In this document: positions 16,299 through 27,864 of the stretch, piece after piece
Layout of the letters: every line of letters starts with the position of its first letter
Numbering within the stretch: position 1 is the first letter of the stretch
Assembly: GCF_000266885.1 (NCBI RefSeq)
Contig: NC_018020.1
Coordinates: forward strand, 1,984,001-2,048,000
DNA: 64,000 bases
Direction: 5' to 3'
From: Turneriella parva DSM 21527
GTDB taxonomy: Bacteria; Spirochaetota; Leptospiria; Turneriellales; Turneriellaceae
The notes under the pieces: model-generated
What the model was told of the DNA's origin: nothing
The model's input: the letters and a program-made list of their open reading frames with translations, nothing else
The model's database searches: none
Program-made: the position numbers and the translations under genes

Positions 16299-16880
16299 TC
16301 AAGGCAGCGACTCGAGCGCCCTGCGCAATCTATTGCCTGCCTCACGAAAGTTTGCCTTCCATTCTGCGCGGGCATCGGGGCCGATGACGTTCGTTACACA
16401 GAGCACGGCAGTGAAGTCGATACCGTTATCGCGGCAGAATAGCGCGAGCGAGGCGGCCTCCATATTTTCGACAATCGGGCGCGGGTAAGACGTGGGGATA
16501 TACCCCAAATCTCGGGCAAACTTTTCTGCGCTGAGACTGAGGCCGTGATTCTGCAAGACGGTCGCTGCCGGTAAATTCATTGGCGGCAGTGCACGCCGGG
16601 TTTCGCCGCAGTGCGCCATAAATTCGGGCAGCTCTTCATGCGCTATCGAAGGGTATGCAAAGTGCTGGCAGGCAAAAACCTTAAGCACCTCGTTTCGATC
16701 TAACGAGCCACAACTGCCCGCGAGCACGACGCGCGCCGGTTTGTTCTGGGCAACCAGCGCAGAAAATTGCGCCAGAGATTTGAACTGGCCGACGCCCAGC
16801 GCGTGTGTTTGAAATCCTGCTTTTGAAAAACTGGCAAAACCGGGAATTTCTTTCTCGTGCGCAACACAGAGCCAAAGCAT
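16299..16880 (-). CDS. Nucleoside phosphorylase/hydrolase-family protein
   Basis: 193 residues, short for the purine nucleoside phosphorylase (PNP/UDP) superfamily. ALGVGQF and AGSCGSL are the phosphate/base loop region. VENMEAASLALFCRDNGI is the ribose-binding ExEAA-like block, followed by VLCVTNVIG. The pattern resembles MTA/SAH nucleosidases or futalosine hydrolase; a precise substrate cannot be assigned. ATG at 16880 overlaps the stop of the YhhQ-like gene by one base. Confidence 0.75.
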   Translation of the reverse strand: MLWLCVAHEKEIPGFASFSKAGFQTHALGVGQFKSLAQFSALVAQNKPARVVLAGSCGSLDRNEVLKVFACQHFAYPSIAHEELPEFMAHCGETRRALPPMNLPAATVLQNHGLSLSAEKFARDLGYIPTSYPRPIVENMEAASLALFCRDNGIDFTAVLCVTNVIGPDARAEWKANFREAGNRLRRALESLP

Positions 16881-17551
16881 TAGGTTTTATCTTTGAGATA
16901 GTTGTCGATGATCAGGTGCACGAAGTAGATGACTGGGGTGACGGCGACGGCGATCAGCAGTTTGTAAAAATAGTTTGAGGTGGCGACCGCGATAAATTCG
17001 CTGTAGGTCCACTTGCCGGGCAAAACGAAGGCGATGTAGAGTACAATAAACGTATCAACGAGCTGGCTGACAACCGTGCTGCCGGTTGCGCGCAGCCAAA
17101 GGTGCCGGTGGCCTGTGCGCAGTTTTAACTGGTGAAAAACGAAAAAATCGAGAAACTGCCCGACCGCAAATGCCACGAGTGAACCGATGATAATGCTCTG
17201 GCCGGTGCCGAAGACGACGTTAAAGTTTTCGTCGCTGATCGCCGAAAACGACGCTGCATGCGTATTGCCCATAAAATAAAGCGCAACGAATACATACGAA
17301 ATGAGCACGATCGTCAGCAATGTGACGCGGCGCACACCGGCCATGCCGTAATATTCATTTATCACGTCGGTCATGATGAAGACGACCGGCCATACGAGTA
17401 CGCCGACCGATAGGTTCGCGACCGTGCTCTGCCAGAAGAGCATCGCCGGAATCTGGAACGTGAAGATTTTGCCGCCGACCATCTCGGCGAGAATCGCATT
17501 CGTGACAAAGAAGCCCGCGAGCGTAATGTAGAGCTTCTCTTTGCGACTCAT
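16880..17551 (-). CDS. YhhQ/VUT-family queuosine precursor transporter
   Basis: 223 residues from the ATG at 17551; the upstream in-frame extension reads through the divergent promoter region and is rejected. Six or seven membrane segments with the family pattern: FFVTNAILAEMVGGKIF, VFIMTDVINEYYG, and VGQFLDFFVFHQLK...VVSQLVDT. Members import queuosine precursors (preQ0/preQ1). The coupling to a nucleosidase-like gene (1-bp overlap) is consistent with salvage of a base or nucleoside. Confidence 0.88.
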   Translation of the reverse strand: MSRKEKLYITLAGFFVTNAILAEMVGGKIFTFQIPAMLFWQSTVANLSVGVLVWPVVFIMTDVINEYYGMAGVRRVTLLTIVLISYVFVALYFMGNTHAASFSAISDENFNVVFGTGQSIIIGSLVAFAVGQFLDFFVFHQLKLRTGHRHLWLRATGSTVVSQLVDTFIVLYIAFVLPGKWTYSEFIAVATSNYFYKLLIAVAVTPVIYFVHLIIDNYLKDKT

Positions 17552-17603
17552 ATTTACTCGCTTTATGAATTTGACACACCCGTCAAAGAAAAAATCGTGA
17601 ACA

Positions 17604-18656
17604 ATGGTCGACAAAAAACAGCAGCGTAAAATTCTGATCGGCAAGCTCATTCACCTGAGCATCATTATGGCTGTTGCAACCGTTCTGGGTGTTTTTGCCC
17701 TGAAAATCATACTTTCTCACTATAAGCTCGAGCATAAACCGATGGAGCTTGGCGGCGAAGCGAAGGGCTTTAGAACCCATTCGCGCTCGGGTACGTACAT
17801 GAAGCTCGCCAACCTGCATTTTCGCCTGACCGACGAGATCAATATGCAGGTGAAAGAATTGATCGGCGAAGCGATACCCAAAGCAAAGGGCGGGGTCGTC
17901 AATTTCGACGATGTGAATTCATTTCGCATCGACATTCTCTCAGGTGAAGCCTTCGTGCGCACGGGCGTCATGGAATTCATCTTCAACAACAATGTCTTCA
18001 ACTACGATGGTTCGCCCCTCAAAAACATGAAGATGGAGTTTTTCGACGACGACGAGGGCGGTAAAATGGTGAAAAAGTTACGCCTCACCGGTGACATGAA
18101 ACTCGTCGTCTGGCTGGGTTTTGAGATGATCGGCAAGATGTATCTTGACCGGGAAAAGACGCTCATGGTGATCGAGGCAGAGCGCATTCGCTCGCTCGGC
18201 AACCCGTACACGAAGACGCTGCTCGATGCCGTCGGCCTCAACATGGAAAAGCTGCTGCCCGTACCCTCTGGCCGAGGTATCACCATGTCGGGTAACAAGA
18301 TTATCGTTGAGCCGTTCAAGATATTTCCCCCGCCGCAGATCGGCGGATTCATCAGCGACATGAGGGTGCAGAACGACGGCCTGCAGCTCTTCTTTTCGAG
18401 CAAGACCAAGGTGAATTTTCCGCCATTGCCGGTCAAAGACGTTAAAAACTATCTTTATCTCTACCAGGGTGACGTAAAATTCGGTAAACTCATGATGATC
18501 GACGCGCGTCTGCAGATGGTCGATGCGACGCAAAAAAGCGATTTTGACTTTTATCTGAAAAAGTACCAGTTGCCTTTGGCGCTCGGTTCTTCGAAAATCA
18601 TGCGCGATGGGTCGGTTGTGGCAACGATACCCGACTACCGCGACGCAATCAAGTAG
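17604..18656 (+). CDS. Membrane-anchored protein of unknown function
   Basis: 350 residues. One N-terminal hydrophobic segment (LIHLSIIMAVATVLGVFALKI, split here as the region about 15-35) is followed by an extracytoplasmic domain. That domain is rich in beta-type sequence (VVNFDDVNSFRIDILSG, MVVDA-type repeats) resembling lipid- or LPS-binding barrel-adjacent proteins only in general composition. Not recognised. Divergent from the YhhQ-like gene by 52 bp and overlapping the next lipoprotein gene at TAGTG. Confidence 0.75.
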   Translation: MVDKKQQRKILIGKLIHLSIIMAVATVLGVFALKIILSHYKLEHKPMELGGEAKGFRTHSRSGTYMKLANLHFRLTDEINMQVKELIGEAIPKAKGGVVNFDDVNSFRIDILSGEAFVRTGVMEFIFNNNVFNYDGSPLKNMKMEFFDDDEGGKMVKKLRLTGDMKLVVWLGFEMIGKMYLDREKTLMVIEAERIRSLGNPYTKTLLDAVGLNMEKLLPVPSGRGITMSGNKIIVEPFKIFPPPQIGGFISDMRVQNDGLQLFFSSKTKVNFPPLPVKDVKNYLYLYQGDVKFGKLMMIDARLQMVDATQKSDFDFYLKKYQLPLALGSSKIMRDGSVVATIPDYRDAIK

Positions 18657-19093
18657 TGTCACGAAAGGTATTGGTCGCATCGCTTGCGGCGGCGCTCATC
18701 GCAGCGAGCTGTCGCAAGAAAATCGAAATTTTGCCAGAAGAGGCGAAGCAAGTGACGCGCACTGACAGCACCGAGAAAGTCGACGACATGCAAGTCAAGA
18801 AGCGTGAATACCAGTTCTACCTTCACGGCAGACAATTCGTCTGCGAAGGGCGTACTTTTGAAAGTGAAGAGCACGCCTCACGCGCAGCCAAAACCAGCAT
18901 TGCCGAAAGACCAGCAGAGCGGCTCGCGACCGAAACGGCAATTTATGCGGCGAGCGGTCGGTCAGTGTGGCTGAAGACCCGGCGTGAACTCGTGTGGTGT
19001 ATGCTCGCGAGCGGCAAGGCAGACGAAATTGAGGCCGCGCTGGGCCCACTGCGCCAACTATTTAAACAGAAATTTCAGCAGGACGCAGGTTAA
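18656..19093 (+). CDS. Small lipoprotein of unknown function
   Basis: 145 residues. MSRKVLVASLAAALIAASC is a signal peptide with lipobox, Cys19 the likely lipidated residue. The mature part is charged and alpha-helical with two further Cys. GTG start inside the stop of the preceding gene (TAGTG), so coupled to it. Function unknown. Confidence 0.75.
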   Translation: MSRKVLVASLAAALIAASCRKKIEILPEEAKQVTRTDSTEKVDDMQVKKREYQFYLHGRQFVCEGRTFESEEHASRAAKTSIAERPAERLATETAIYAASGRSVWLKTRRELVWCMLASGKADEIEAALGPLRQLFKQKFQQDAG

Positions 19094-19103
19094 GGAGATA
19101 TCG

Positions 19104-19952
19104 ATGCGCGTATTTATTGTCGGGGCGGGAGCAGTTTCAGGCGGAGCGGCTATCGCAGCAGCCAAAGCAGCGGGGGCTGAGATTATCACCACGACGAGTC
19201 GCAGCGAAGACATCAGCGGCGCCGATCATACAATTCACGGCATAGACCTTGAGAATGCCGGCGCCGTCGACAAAATGCTCGCCGATGAAAAGCTGCGCGC
19301 GAAACCTGTCGATTACGTCATCTATATTCCCGCACGCGGTTCAGTCGGTATGGATGTCACCGAGTCGACAGCCGAGATGATCATGCCGAGCCTGGAATAT
19401 TCTGTGATTCCTTACCTGAAACTCAGCAAAGCGCTGAAGCCCAAGAAGACGATTGCGCTTTCGGGCTTTATGGCGCTGCCGACCCTCACGCGCATCTACG
19501 GCGCCATGACCTTTACGAAAATCGCGATGGAAGAGCTGGCTATCCGCAACCCCGACAAGCTGCAGATTATTCGCATCGGTATGTTTCTCAGCAATTCTGT
19601 GCGCGGCATCGCGATTCTCGCGCAGCGCCGGTTCAACAAAGAGCCCGGCTTTCAGCCTGAGTGGCGCGCCGAATGGAAGGCCTCGGGAAAGAAATTTCCG
19701 CAATTTTTCTATGACATGAATTACCAGAACGAAGAGAATATATACAAGGCGCACAGCAACGGCGTGCCCTTCAGGCCGACCCTGCCCGAAGACATCAGCA
19801 AAGGTTTTGGCATGGTGTTCGCCGGCGAACAGGCGCCGATCATCAACGTTCTCGGCCCCTGGCTCTGGACAGAAAACAAGATGCCTGAGCTGCCGCGAGA
19901 AATCACTTCGCGCGCCCACCTGATACCTGAATCGATCTACAAAATGCTATAA
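19104..19952 (+). CDS. NAD(P)-binding Rossmann-fold protein
   Basis: 282 residues, start at ATG 19104 with AAGGAG before it. VFIVGAGAVSGGAAIAAAKA is a glycine-rich dinucleotide motif at the very N-terminus. The rest follows an atypical/extended SDR (NmrA-like) pattern: DYVIYIPARGSVG, IALSGFMALP, and IYGAMTFTKIAMEEL, which could hold the Tyr-x3-Lys pair in altered form. Follows the lipoprotein by 10 bp. Substrate unknown. Confidence 0.75.
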   Translation: MRVFIVGAGAVSGGAAIAAAKAAGAEIITTTSRSEDISGADHTIHGIDLENAGAVDKMLADEKLRAKPVDYVIYIPARGSVGMDVTESTAEMIMPSLEYSVIPYLKLSKALKPKKTIALSGFMALPTLTRIYGAMTFTKIAMEELAIRNPDKLQIIRIGMFLSNSVRGIAILAQRRFNKEPGFQPEWRAEWKASGKKFPQFFYDMNYQNEENIYKAHSNGVPFRPTLPEDISKGFGMVFAGEQAPIINVLGPWLWTENKMPELPREITSRAHLIPESIYKML

Positions 19953-19989
19953 CCGCTTGACAGGTGCGTCAGGTGCCTAATGGGGATTT

Positions 19990-20685
19990 ATGAAGTACCT
20001 GATCGCCGTCACCCTGCTGGCAGCCATAACGCATTGTCACGATGCGGCGTTGCCCACTGACGGCATCATCGGCCGCGTGAACGGAAGCGCGCTCATTGAG
20101 CACATCGAAGCCGACGGTTCGAAAAAAACGCGCGCAGCCCGCACCGGTGAAAAAATCTATGCGGGCGATACCATCGTGACGGCTGACCAGAGCACGGTGA
20201 TCTTTCACGTGACCGGCGCCAAAATAGAAGTGCAGCAGAACACCCGGTTCGTTTATGAAAGAACGGGCGACGATAAACAGGTCTATCTGCAATCAGGCAA
20301 TGCCTGGACGATGGTCGAGCCGCTTACAGGCAACCGCAAATTTTCACTTAGAACTCCGAATTCTGTCGCCGCGGTGCGCGGTACCAAATTTTTCACTTTC
20401 ACCGATGGTCGTAACACCGGCACCTGCCACTGCGAAGGCAAAATTGCTTTTAAGAATACAACCTCTGGCAAAGAAGAGGTGAATGACCGGGATTACATTA
20501 TGTACTATCGCGAAGGTAAAGCGGTAAAGGTCTTGATTGAAGATTTGAAGAAGTTGGGTCTGCCACTGGGGCATAACCACTCATCGCTCAGCGACAGCGA
20601 GCTCGGCAAAAAAGTCAATCTCACCCCTGCGCAGATGCAGAAGATGCAGGCTTTCGTCGACCAGAAATTCGCCGCGCTCAGGTAA
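19990..20685 (+). CDS. FecR-domain lipoprotein
   Basis: 231 residues. N-terminal signal ending in ITHC (a loose spirochaete-style lipobox, Cys16). A FecR domain follows at about 30-150: GEKIYAGDTIVTADQSTVIF, IEVQQNTRFVYE, and SVAAVRGTKFFTF. In spirochaetes FecR proteins are usually surface or periplasmic ligand-binding proteins rather than iron regulators. GGGGAT ribosome-binding site. The TAA overlaps the ATG of the tldD-like gene. Confidence 0.85.
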   Translation: MKYLIAVTLLAAITHCHDAALPTDGIIGRVNGSALIEHIEADGSKKTRAARTGEKIYAGDTIVTADQSTVIFHVTGAKIEVQQNTRFVYERTGDDKQVYLQSGNAWTMVEPLTGNRKFSLRTPNSVAAVRGTKFFTFTDGRNTGTCHCEGKIAFKNTTSGKEEVNDRDYIMYYREGKAVKVLIEDLKKLGLPLGHNHSSLSDSELGKKVNLTPAQMQKMQAFVDQKFAALR

Positions 20686-22067
20686 TGAACGCAGACGTCA
20701 CACGTGCGAAGATTGAATCGGCGTTAGCGCCATTGCATGAGCGATATGCGTTTGCGCGGGCCCTTTTTATAGAAACCTCGGGGCTGAGCGTCAGCAGCAA
20801 TCTGAACCAGACCTTTGTTGAACCACTGTCTGCCCAGCGCGGTATCGTCGTGAGTATTTTGCACAACGGCCTCATCTATGAAGCCTCATCGGTTGTGCAC
20901 AGTGTTTCAGACATTAGCAAAACGATCGAAGGGTTAGAGCGAACAGTCAGGGCAAGTAAGCTCAAGGGCACGTTGGCGTTGCATGCCGAAGCGCCGGCTA
21001 CCCTGAGCGCGGGTGGGCCATCGCCCGATGAACTGAGCGAGGCAGACAAAGCCAAATTCGCTGCGCGCATCGCACGCGAAATCAAGGCGCGTAAACCTCT
21101 CGTCGCAATGGCATCGGCGCGATACAAACAGACGAACACCCGCGAAATTTACGTGAGCCGTGAAAAATCACTCGAGCAATACCTGCCGCGCTTTGAGGCA
21201 ATCTACTCCGCTGTACTGAAAGACGATACCACGAACTCAACCGCTCAGATTTATGATGGGTTCAGCCGTCGGGGTTCGTGGAACCTCATGGGTGAAAATC
21301 TCGAACTGATCGACGGCATGCTGCACGATGGTGAAAAAATTCTCGGCGCACCCCGCCTCGAACCGGGCCAATACGAGTGTATCTTCTCGCCGTCGCTTTC
21401 GGGCATGCTCGCGCACGAGGCGTTCGGGCATGGCACCGAAGCCGATACCATGCAAAAAGGCAGGGCGCGCGGCACAGAATATCTCGGCAAGGCAGTTGCA
21501 GCACCGGGTGTGCGTCTCTATGATTCTCCGCTGCTCGAAACGGCTGCAGCCAGCTATTATTTCGATCACGAGGGCATGCCTGCTTCTGAAACGCGCATCG
21601 TCGAAGGGGGAGTTCTCAATCAGCCGATGACCGACCACGCAAGCGCATCGCGGCTCGGCTACCCAAGGTCACCCAATGGCCGCCGCGAAAGCTTCGATCA
21701 TAAGATTTATTCTCGCATGACGAACACCTACTTTATGCCCGGCGAAGATTCGCTCGATGCGATGATCGCTTCGGTTGCCGACGGCTATTTCGTCGATCGT
21801 GCCACGAACGGTATGGAAGACCCGAAAAGCTGGGGTATTCAGCTCGAAGCGCTTGTCGCGCGCCGAATTCGTCACGGCAAACTGACAGACGAGTATTTCT
21901 CGCCCGTAATTGTTACGGGTTATGTACCTGAAATTCTGCAATCCATCTCCATGATCTCGCGAGACCTGCACATCAACGGCCTCGGTATGTGCGGCAAAGG
22001 TTACAAAGAATGGGTCAAGGTCACCGATGGTGGCCCTTATTTGAAATTACGCGCCCGGCTCGCCTGA
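20685..22067 (+). CDS. tldD: TldD-family metalloprotease
   Basis: 460 residues. HEAFGHGTEAD (about residue 245) is the HExxxH zinc motif of TldD, the catalytic subunit of the TldD/TldE protease that degrades or matures unfolded peptides. C-terminal GYVPEILQSISMISRDL and GKGYKEWVKVTDGGP blocks match the family end. No TldE (PmbA) partner lies in the window. Its 3' end overlaps the convergent HD gene by 21 bp (22047-22067). Confidence 0.9.
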   Translation: MNADVTRAKIESALAPLHERYAFARALFIETSGLSVSSNLNQTFVEPLSAQRGIVVSILHNGLIYEASSVVHSVSDISKTIEGLERTVRASKLKGTLALHAEAPATLSAGGPSPDELSEADKAKFAARIAREIKARKPLVAMASARYKQTNTREIYVSREKSLEQYLPRFEAIYSAVLKDDTTNSTAQIYDGFSRRGSWNLMGENLELIDGMLHDGEKILGAPRLEPGQYECIFSPSLSGMLAHEAFGHGTEADTMQKGRARGTEYLGKAVAAPGVRLYDSPLLETAAASYYFDHEGMPASETRIVEGGVLNQPMTDHASASRLGYPRSPNGRRESFDHKIYSRMTNTYFMPGEDSLDAMIASVADGYFVDRATNGMEDPKSWGIQLEALVARRIRHGKLTDEYFSPVIVTGYVPEILQSISMISRDLHINGLGMCGKGYKEWVKVTDGGPYLKLRARLA

Positions 22068-23372
22068 GGCTGCCTGCTGGTTCTGTCTGAGCCAGGCGTC
22101 TGCAGTGAGCTTTTCGTTAATGCCCTTCGGCAGCGCGGCCGCAAGCCTGCACTTGCCATATTTACCCGGGTCGATCATGACTCCCGGTCGACCCGGAAAC
22201 CGCGTCGCCTGCAGCACCTCAAGCGGAAACTGCGAATCGTAGTGTTCGCAAGCGGTCACGTGGCGATGACACATAATTTGCGTGCAGCGCGGCGTCGGGT
22301 AGGCAATTGCCGAGGGTTTTTTCGGGCAGCGGTTTTCAACTACACCAATTTCATAACCATAGTGCAGTGTGGCGAAAAGCTTTTCCCAAAGCCTTGCGGC
22401 GATTTTCTTGAATTGCGGATGAAATCTCCCCTGACCGAAGGCCCGGCCGAGGTCGTAGAACAGCAATTCGGCTGAATTCATCTTTTCGTCTTTTTTGTAC
22501 TGCGACCTCAGCTGCACAAAAATATACTCCGCGAGTGCAAGCGCTTCACCGGCAATCGCCTGCGCAGATAGCTGCGAATCGGTTTCGGGTTCATACGGTG
22601 CCGACGTGCGGTGGTGGTGCTCGATGATGTCGGTCACCTCGGCAGGCAAATCAGGAACAAGTTGCCTCGTCAGGGCAGCGCTTCGACCCGCATGCGCGCT
22701 CTCGCTGATTTTTTCGATATCGTTCAGCAGAAAATCGTCATCGTCTGCGAGCGCGATGTCATGCAACAAACCGCCGATCATTGCGTTGCGCACAATCTCA
22801 CGCGTGAGCGTGCCGCTGCCTGCATGCTTGCAGTACTGCTCGGCGAGCCCCGCTGCAACGAGCGCGACCTCGCCGAGATGCGGCAGAATCGGGTCTTCTG
22901 ATTTATCAAGCTTCAAGACGACGGGCAATATGTCGCGACGGCCAACGACGCTCGCGAGCATGCCGCGAATATTGATCTGCGAGGCATCGGCGAGCGCCTG
23001 CGCCACGTGAAAGCGACCCGGTTCGAGACAGCGCAGCAGCGTGCGGCAGACGCGATCGCGCAGTGCATTGTGCAGGGTCGCGGTATCTGCGATCAGTATA
23101 TTTTCGTTGAGATTACCGCGGTCAAAAAACTGCTGCAGGCTCTTTTGCAGAGTGGCCCGCATATGCACGCCCTTTTGCACCAACGCTGCGCCGGCCGCGT
23201 CGAGCACGGGTTCTGCAAATTCCATTTGCACATCGTCGCCGACATATGCCACAAACTGTAAGAATTCTTTGAAACTTGTAAACTGGAAAGTCGCACCGGA
23301 GGCGGGGGTAGTCTCAGCGCCGGCATCACCCGCAGGGCCGCTGTCGACGTTGTCTTCGGGCTTCAGTGTCAA
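22047..23372 (-). CDS. HD-domain phosphohydrolase-like protein
   Basis: 441 residues. The middle region holds GGLLHDIALADDDD (HD motif), SAHAGRSAAL and EHHHRTSAP, the order of metal ligands in HD-GYP-type c-di-GMP phosphodiesterases. The GYP triplet itself is absent, however, so the activity is uncertain. The N-terminal 100 residues include an FQFTSFKEFLQF helix; the C-terminus is Cys-rich (CPKKPS...CTQIMCH...C) and may bind a metal. Downstream of rlmN by 8 bp. Confidence 0.75.
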   Translation of the reverse strand: MTLKPEDNVDSGPAGDAGAETTPASGATFQFTSFKEFLQFVAYVGDDVQMEFAEPVLDAAGAALVQKGVHMRATLQKSLQQFFDRGNLNENILIADTATLHNALRDRVCRTLLRCLEPGRFHVAQALADASQINIRGMLASVVGRRDILPVVLKLDKSEDPILPHLGEVALVAAGLAEQYCKHAGSGTLTREIVRNAMIGGLLHDIALADDDDFLLNDIEKISESAHAGRSAALTRQLVPDLPAEVTDIIEHHHRTSAPYEPETDSQLSAQAIAGEALALAEYIFVQLRSQYKKDEKMNSAELLFYDLGRAFGQGRFHPQFKKIAARLWEKLFATLHYGYEIGVVENRCPKKPSAIAYPTPRCTQIMCHRHVTACEHYDSQFPLEVLQATRFPGRPGVMIDPGKYGKCRLAAALPKGINEKLTADAWLRQNQQAASGEPGA

Positions 23373-23380
23373 GGTGCCGC

Positions 23381-24430
23381 CTAAACTTTAAGCGTGTTCT
23401 CTTGCCTGCCCGCAAGCATGCCGCAGGCGCCGTCGATGTCTTTTGCGGGCGATTTGCGGTTCACCGCAACTATACCGCGCGACACAAGCGCCTGCCAGAA
23501 TTCAATTATCTTATCGTCAGAGGGGCGGTGCATGCCGTTGAATGATGTGTTCATCGGTATCAGGTTGACTTTCGCCTTCAAGAGCTTCGCCCAACGCGCC
23601 AGCTCTTTGGCATCGTCAGGGAATATATTGACCCCGTCGATCATGATATATTCGAACATCAGCTGACCCTGTTGCAGGTCGTTTCGCTTTTGCAACAGAT
23701 ATTCGAGAACCTCTTCGAATGAAAATTTCTCTTCGATATCCATAATCTGGCGGCGCTTGTCGGCAAATACCGCGTGCAGCGAAAGTGCGAGCCGGTAAGG
23801 TTGTTTTTCTTCGATGAAACGTTTGATTCCGGGTAATACCCCCGAGGTACTGAGGGTAATGCGGCGGCGCGAGATGTTCATGCCGTGCTGGTCGGCGATG
23901 AGGCTCGCTGCCCTGATCGCGTTGTCATAATTATAGAACGGTTCGCCCATGCCCATGAAGACCACGTTGCTGATGCGCCGGTCGTAGAGCTGTTGCATGC
24001 CATAAACCTGCGACAGAATCTGCCCGGCGGTCAGGTTGCCCTTGAACGCAATCTTGCCCGTGGCGCAGAAGCTGCAATCGAGCGAGCAACCCGACTGCAC
24101 CGAAATGCAGATCGATTGGCGGTTTTCATAGGGCAGCCAGACACTCTCGACCTGGCGGTTACCAAATTCGAACAGGTATTTGGCAGTCTGGTCAGAGGGG
24201 GATCTAGTCTCGTTCAGAATCTTGAATTCTGGCAGTGTGAATCTTGCCCTGAGGTAGTCATGAAACTCGGGTTTCAGGTTCGTCATCTTCGCCGGGTCGA
24301 ATACCTGCTTCAGGTGCAGCCACTGAAACACCTGTTGGGCCCTGAACTTCTTGTGGCCGTCGGCAACAAGAAGTTCAGTTAACTCTGCTTCTGTCAGCGA
24401 AAGAATTTCAGGTTTTGTTTCGATTGCCAA
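23381..24430 (-). CDS. rlmN: 23S rRNA/tRNA adenine-C2 methyltransferase
   Basis: 349-residue radical SAM methylase of A2503 in 23S rRNA (and tRNA A37). The cluster ligands are Cys115, Cys119 and Cys122 in SGCSLDCSFCATG, and the C-terminal GACGML holds the resolving Cys. The N-terminal domain with FRAQQVFQWLH is typical. TTG start, consistent with the family N-terminus. In an operon with the HD gene. Confidence 0.95.
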   Translation of the reverse strand: MAIETKPEILSLTEAELTELLVADGHKKFRAQQVFQWLHLKQVFDPAKMTNLKPEFHDYLRARFTLPEFKILNETRSPSDQTAKYLFEFGNRQVESVWLPYENRQSICISVQSGCSLDCSFCATGKIAFKGNLTAGQILSQVYGMQQLYDRRISNVVFMGMGEPFYNYDNAIRAASLIADQHGMNISRRRITLSTSGVLPGIKRFIEEKQPYRLALSLHAVFADKRRQIMDIEEKFSFEEVLEYLLQKRNDLQQGQLMFEYIMIDGVNIFPDDAKELARWAKLLKAKVNLIPMNTSFNGMHRPSDDKIIEFWQALVSRGIVAVNRKSPAKDIDGACGMLAGRQENTLKV

Positions 24431-24502
24431 AAGGGGCCTGCATCCAGCACCGTGTCAAACTAATTGCCTGCTTGTGCACACGCTGCAACGTAATTGTTTT
24501 TC

Positions 24503-24586
24503 GTCATGGTGTGACCCGCTTCGGGTCTCCGTCTTCGGTGCCTGTCGAACCATGACCGTGTCACCCTTCGACATGCTCAGGGTGAC
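24503..24586. repeat. Two hairpin elements of the covarying-stem family
   Basis: 24560-24586: stem GTCACCCT/AGGGTGAC around the loop TCGACATGCTC. 24503-24556: outer stem GTCATGGT/ACCATGAC, loop beginning TCGACAGG (minus strand) but enlarged by an inserted GACCCG/CGGGTC hairpin. They fill most of the rlmN-leuB gap (24431-24591), which shows nothing else. Confidence 0.7.
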
Positions 24587-24591
24587 AAACA

Positions 24592-26730
<2,139 letters not shown>

Positions 26731-26734
<4 letters not shown>

Positions 26735-27750
26735 TTTGCGGGCTTGTAGCGATTGGTATAACGGTGGTTGCTCACCAGGGAAGTCAGGTACGCAGTGAAA
26801 GCCATGAGCGCTTTTGCACTGTTTGCATTTTCAACGCAAAGGCCCAGGGTGTCGCAGCGTTTTTTCAGCCGGTTGAACAAATTGCGTATCATGACCTTTT
26901 TCTCGCCGGTGTATCTGCCGACAGATTCTTCGAGTTCTTTGCGGTTTGCCGACAAGAACCGGCCTGCTGCCGTGCGCGCCTTGGTCTCCGTTAAGGGAAA
27001 AACCAGTTTCAGATCTTCGTCAAAGAAGTCGGGTTCGTGCTCGATATAGAGCCTGCGCTTCTGGCGGTAGTGATTCTCCAGTTTTTTCTTGAGTGAGCTG
27101 ATGTGAAAAAAATACTGTGAGCGCTTCACTTTGACGGTCTTGTCGCCGAGGGCTGGCACGAGTGATTCAATGTACTCGAGTTTTCTCAGTGCCGGCCAGT
27201 CGGCGTAGAGTTCGCGCCAGTTCTGATCGGGGTTCAGCCACACCGCAAAGGTTTCGGCGAAATCTTCTTCGGGGTGGCTCTGTGCATAAAAGTCTTTCAG
27301 GTTTCGCACATAAGATTTGCTGTAAGGCTGGTAACGGTAATAGTCGCTGAACGGCTTTCGCGGGTGGCCAAATACTTCCCGCCAGGTCTTGCGCGCCGTG
27401 AGCTTAAAAGCATGCACGAAGGCATGCCCGCATTCGTGGCGCAGCAGGCGCATCGCCTCATCGCGGTTTTCGCCTTCGGCCTCGCCGATCATTTTGCGCT
27501 CGAGCTGCACGAGCTTTGGGTGCGCAAGGTAGAAGGGCAGAGCAATCACCGGCACCCCTTCGGGTGAAAACCATTCGTCGCCGAGATAGCAAGGCGGTTT
27601 AAACGACAGCCCGCGTGCCTCGAGTTCGGCGTACAGCCGGTCGATCACTTCTTTGAGCCAGGTGTTTTCGATGCGCAGCGGCAGATCGCAGAGCCGGCTC
27701 TGCAACAGCTGTTTTTCATCGGCGTTTTCGAGATCGATTGTCGCAGCCAC
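26731..27750 (-). CDS. Putative zinc-binding metallopeptidase
   Basis: 339 residues. RHECGHAFVHAF is an HExxH-type motif (HECGH), with EEDFAETFAVWLNPD downstream giving a third ligand Glu; the pattern fits the putative zinc-binding metallopeptidase family. The C-terminal half is basic and helical. GTG start. Tightly coupled to the ATP-grasp ligase (ATGA overlap): an amide-bond maker and an amide-bond breaker in one transcript. Substrate unknown. Confidence 0.75.
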
Positions 27751-27799
27751 CTTGCGTCTTTTCTTGTGTCACCCGCCCTTTGCCAATGATTATTTGACT

Positions 27800-27842
27800 T
27801 GGGGCGACAAGAAAATCACCAAGCGATTTTCTTGTCGCCCCA
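27800..27842. repeat. 18-bp-arm palindrome before aldo-keto reductase
   Basis: TGGGGCGACAAGAAAATC (27800-27817), 7-nt loop, exact reverse complement (27825-27842). It lies in the divergent gap between the metallopeptidase and the aldo-keto reductase, ending 22 bp before the latter's ATG. Confidence 0.8.
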
Positions 27843-27864
27843 CATCGCCTGGCAAGTTCAAGCC

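Noticed and set aside
17552-17603. preQ1 riboswitch before the YhhQ-like gene
   Set aside because: The 52-nt leader has only a 6-bp TTTGAC/GTCAAA hairpin and no preQ1-I/II consensus.
16880-17650. Longer YhhQ-like ORF starting at 17650
   Set aside because: The extra 33 residues overlap the divergent gene start and do not match the family N-terminus.
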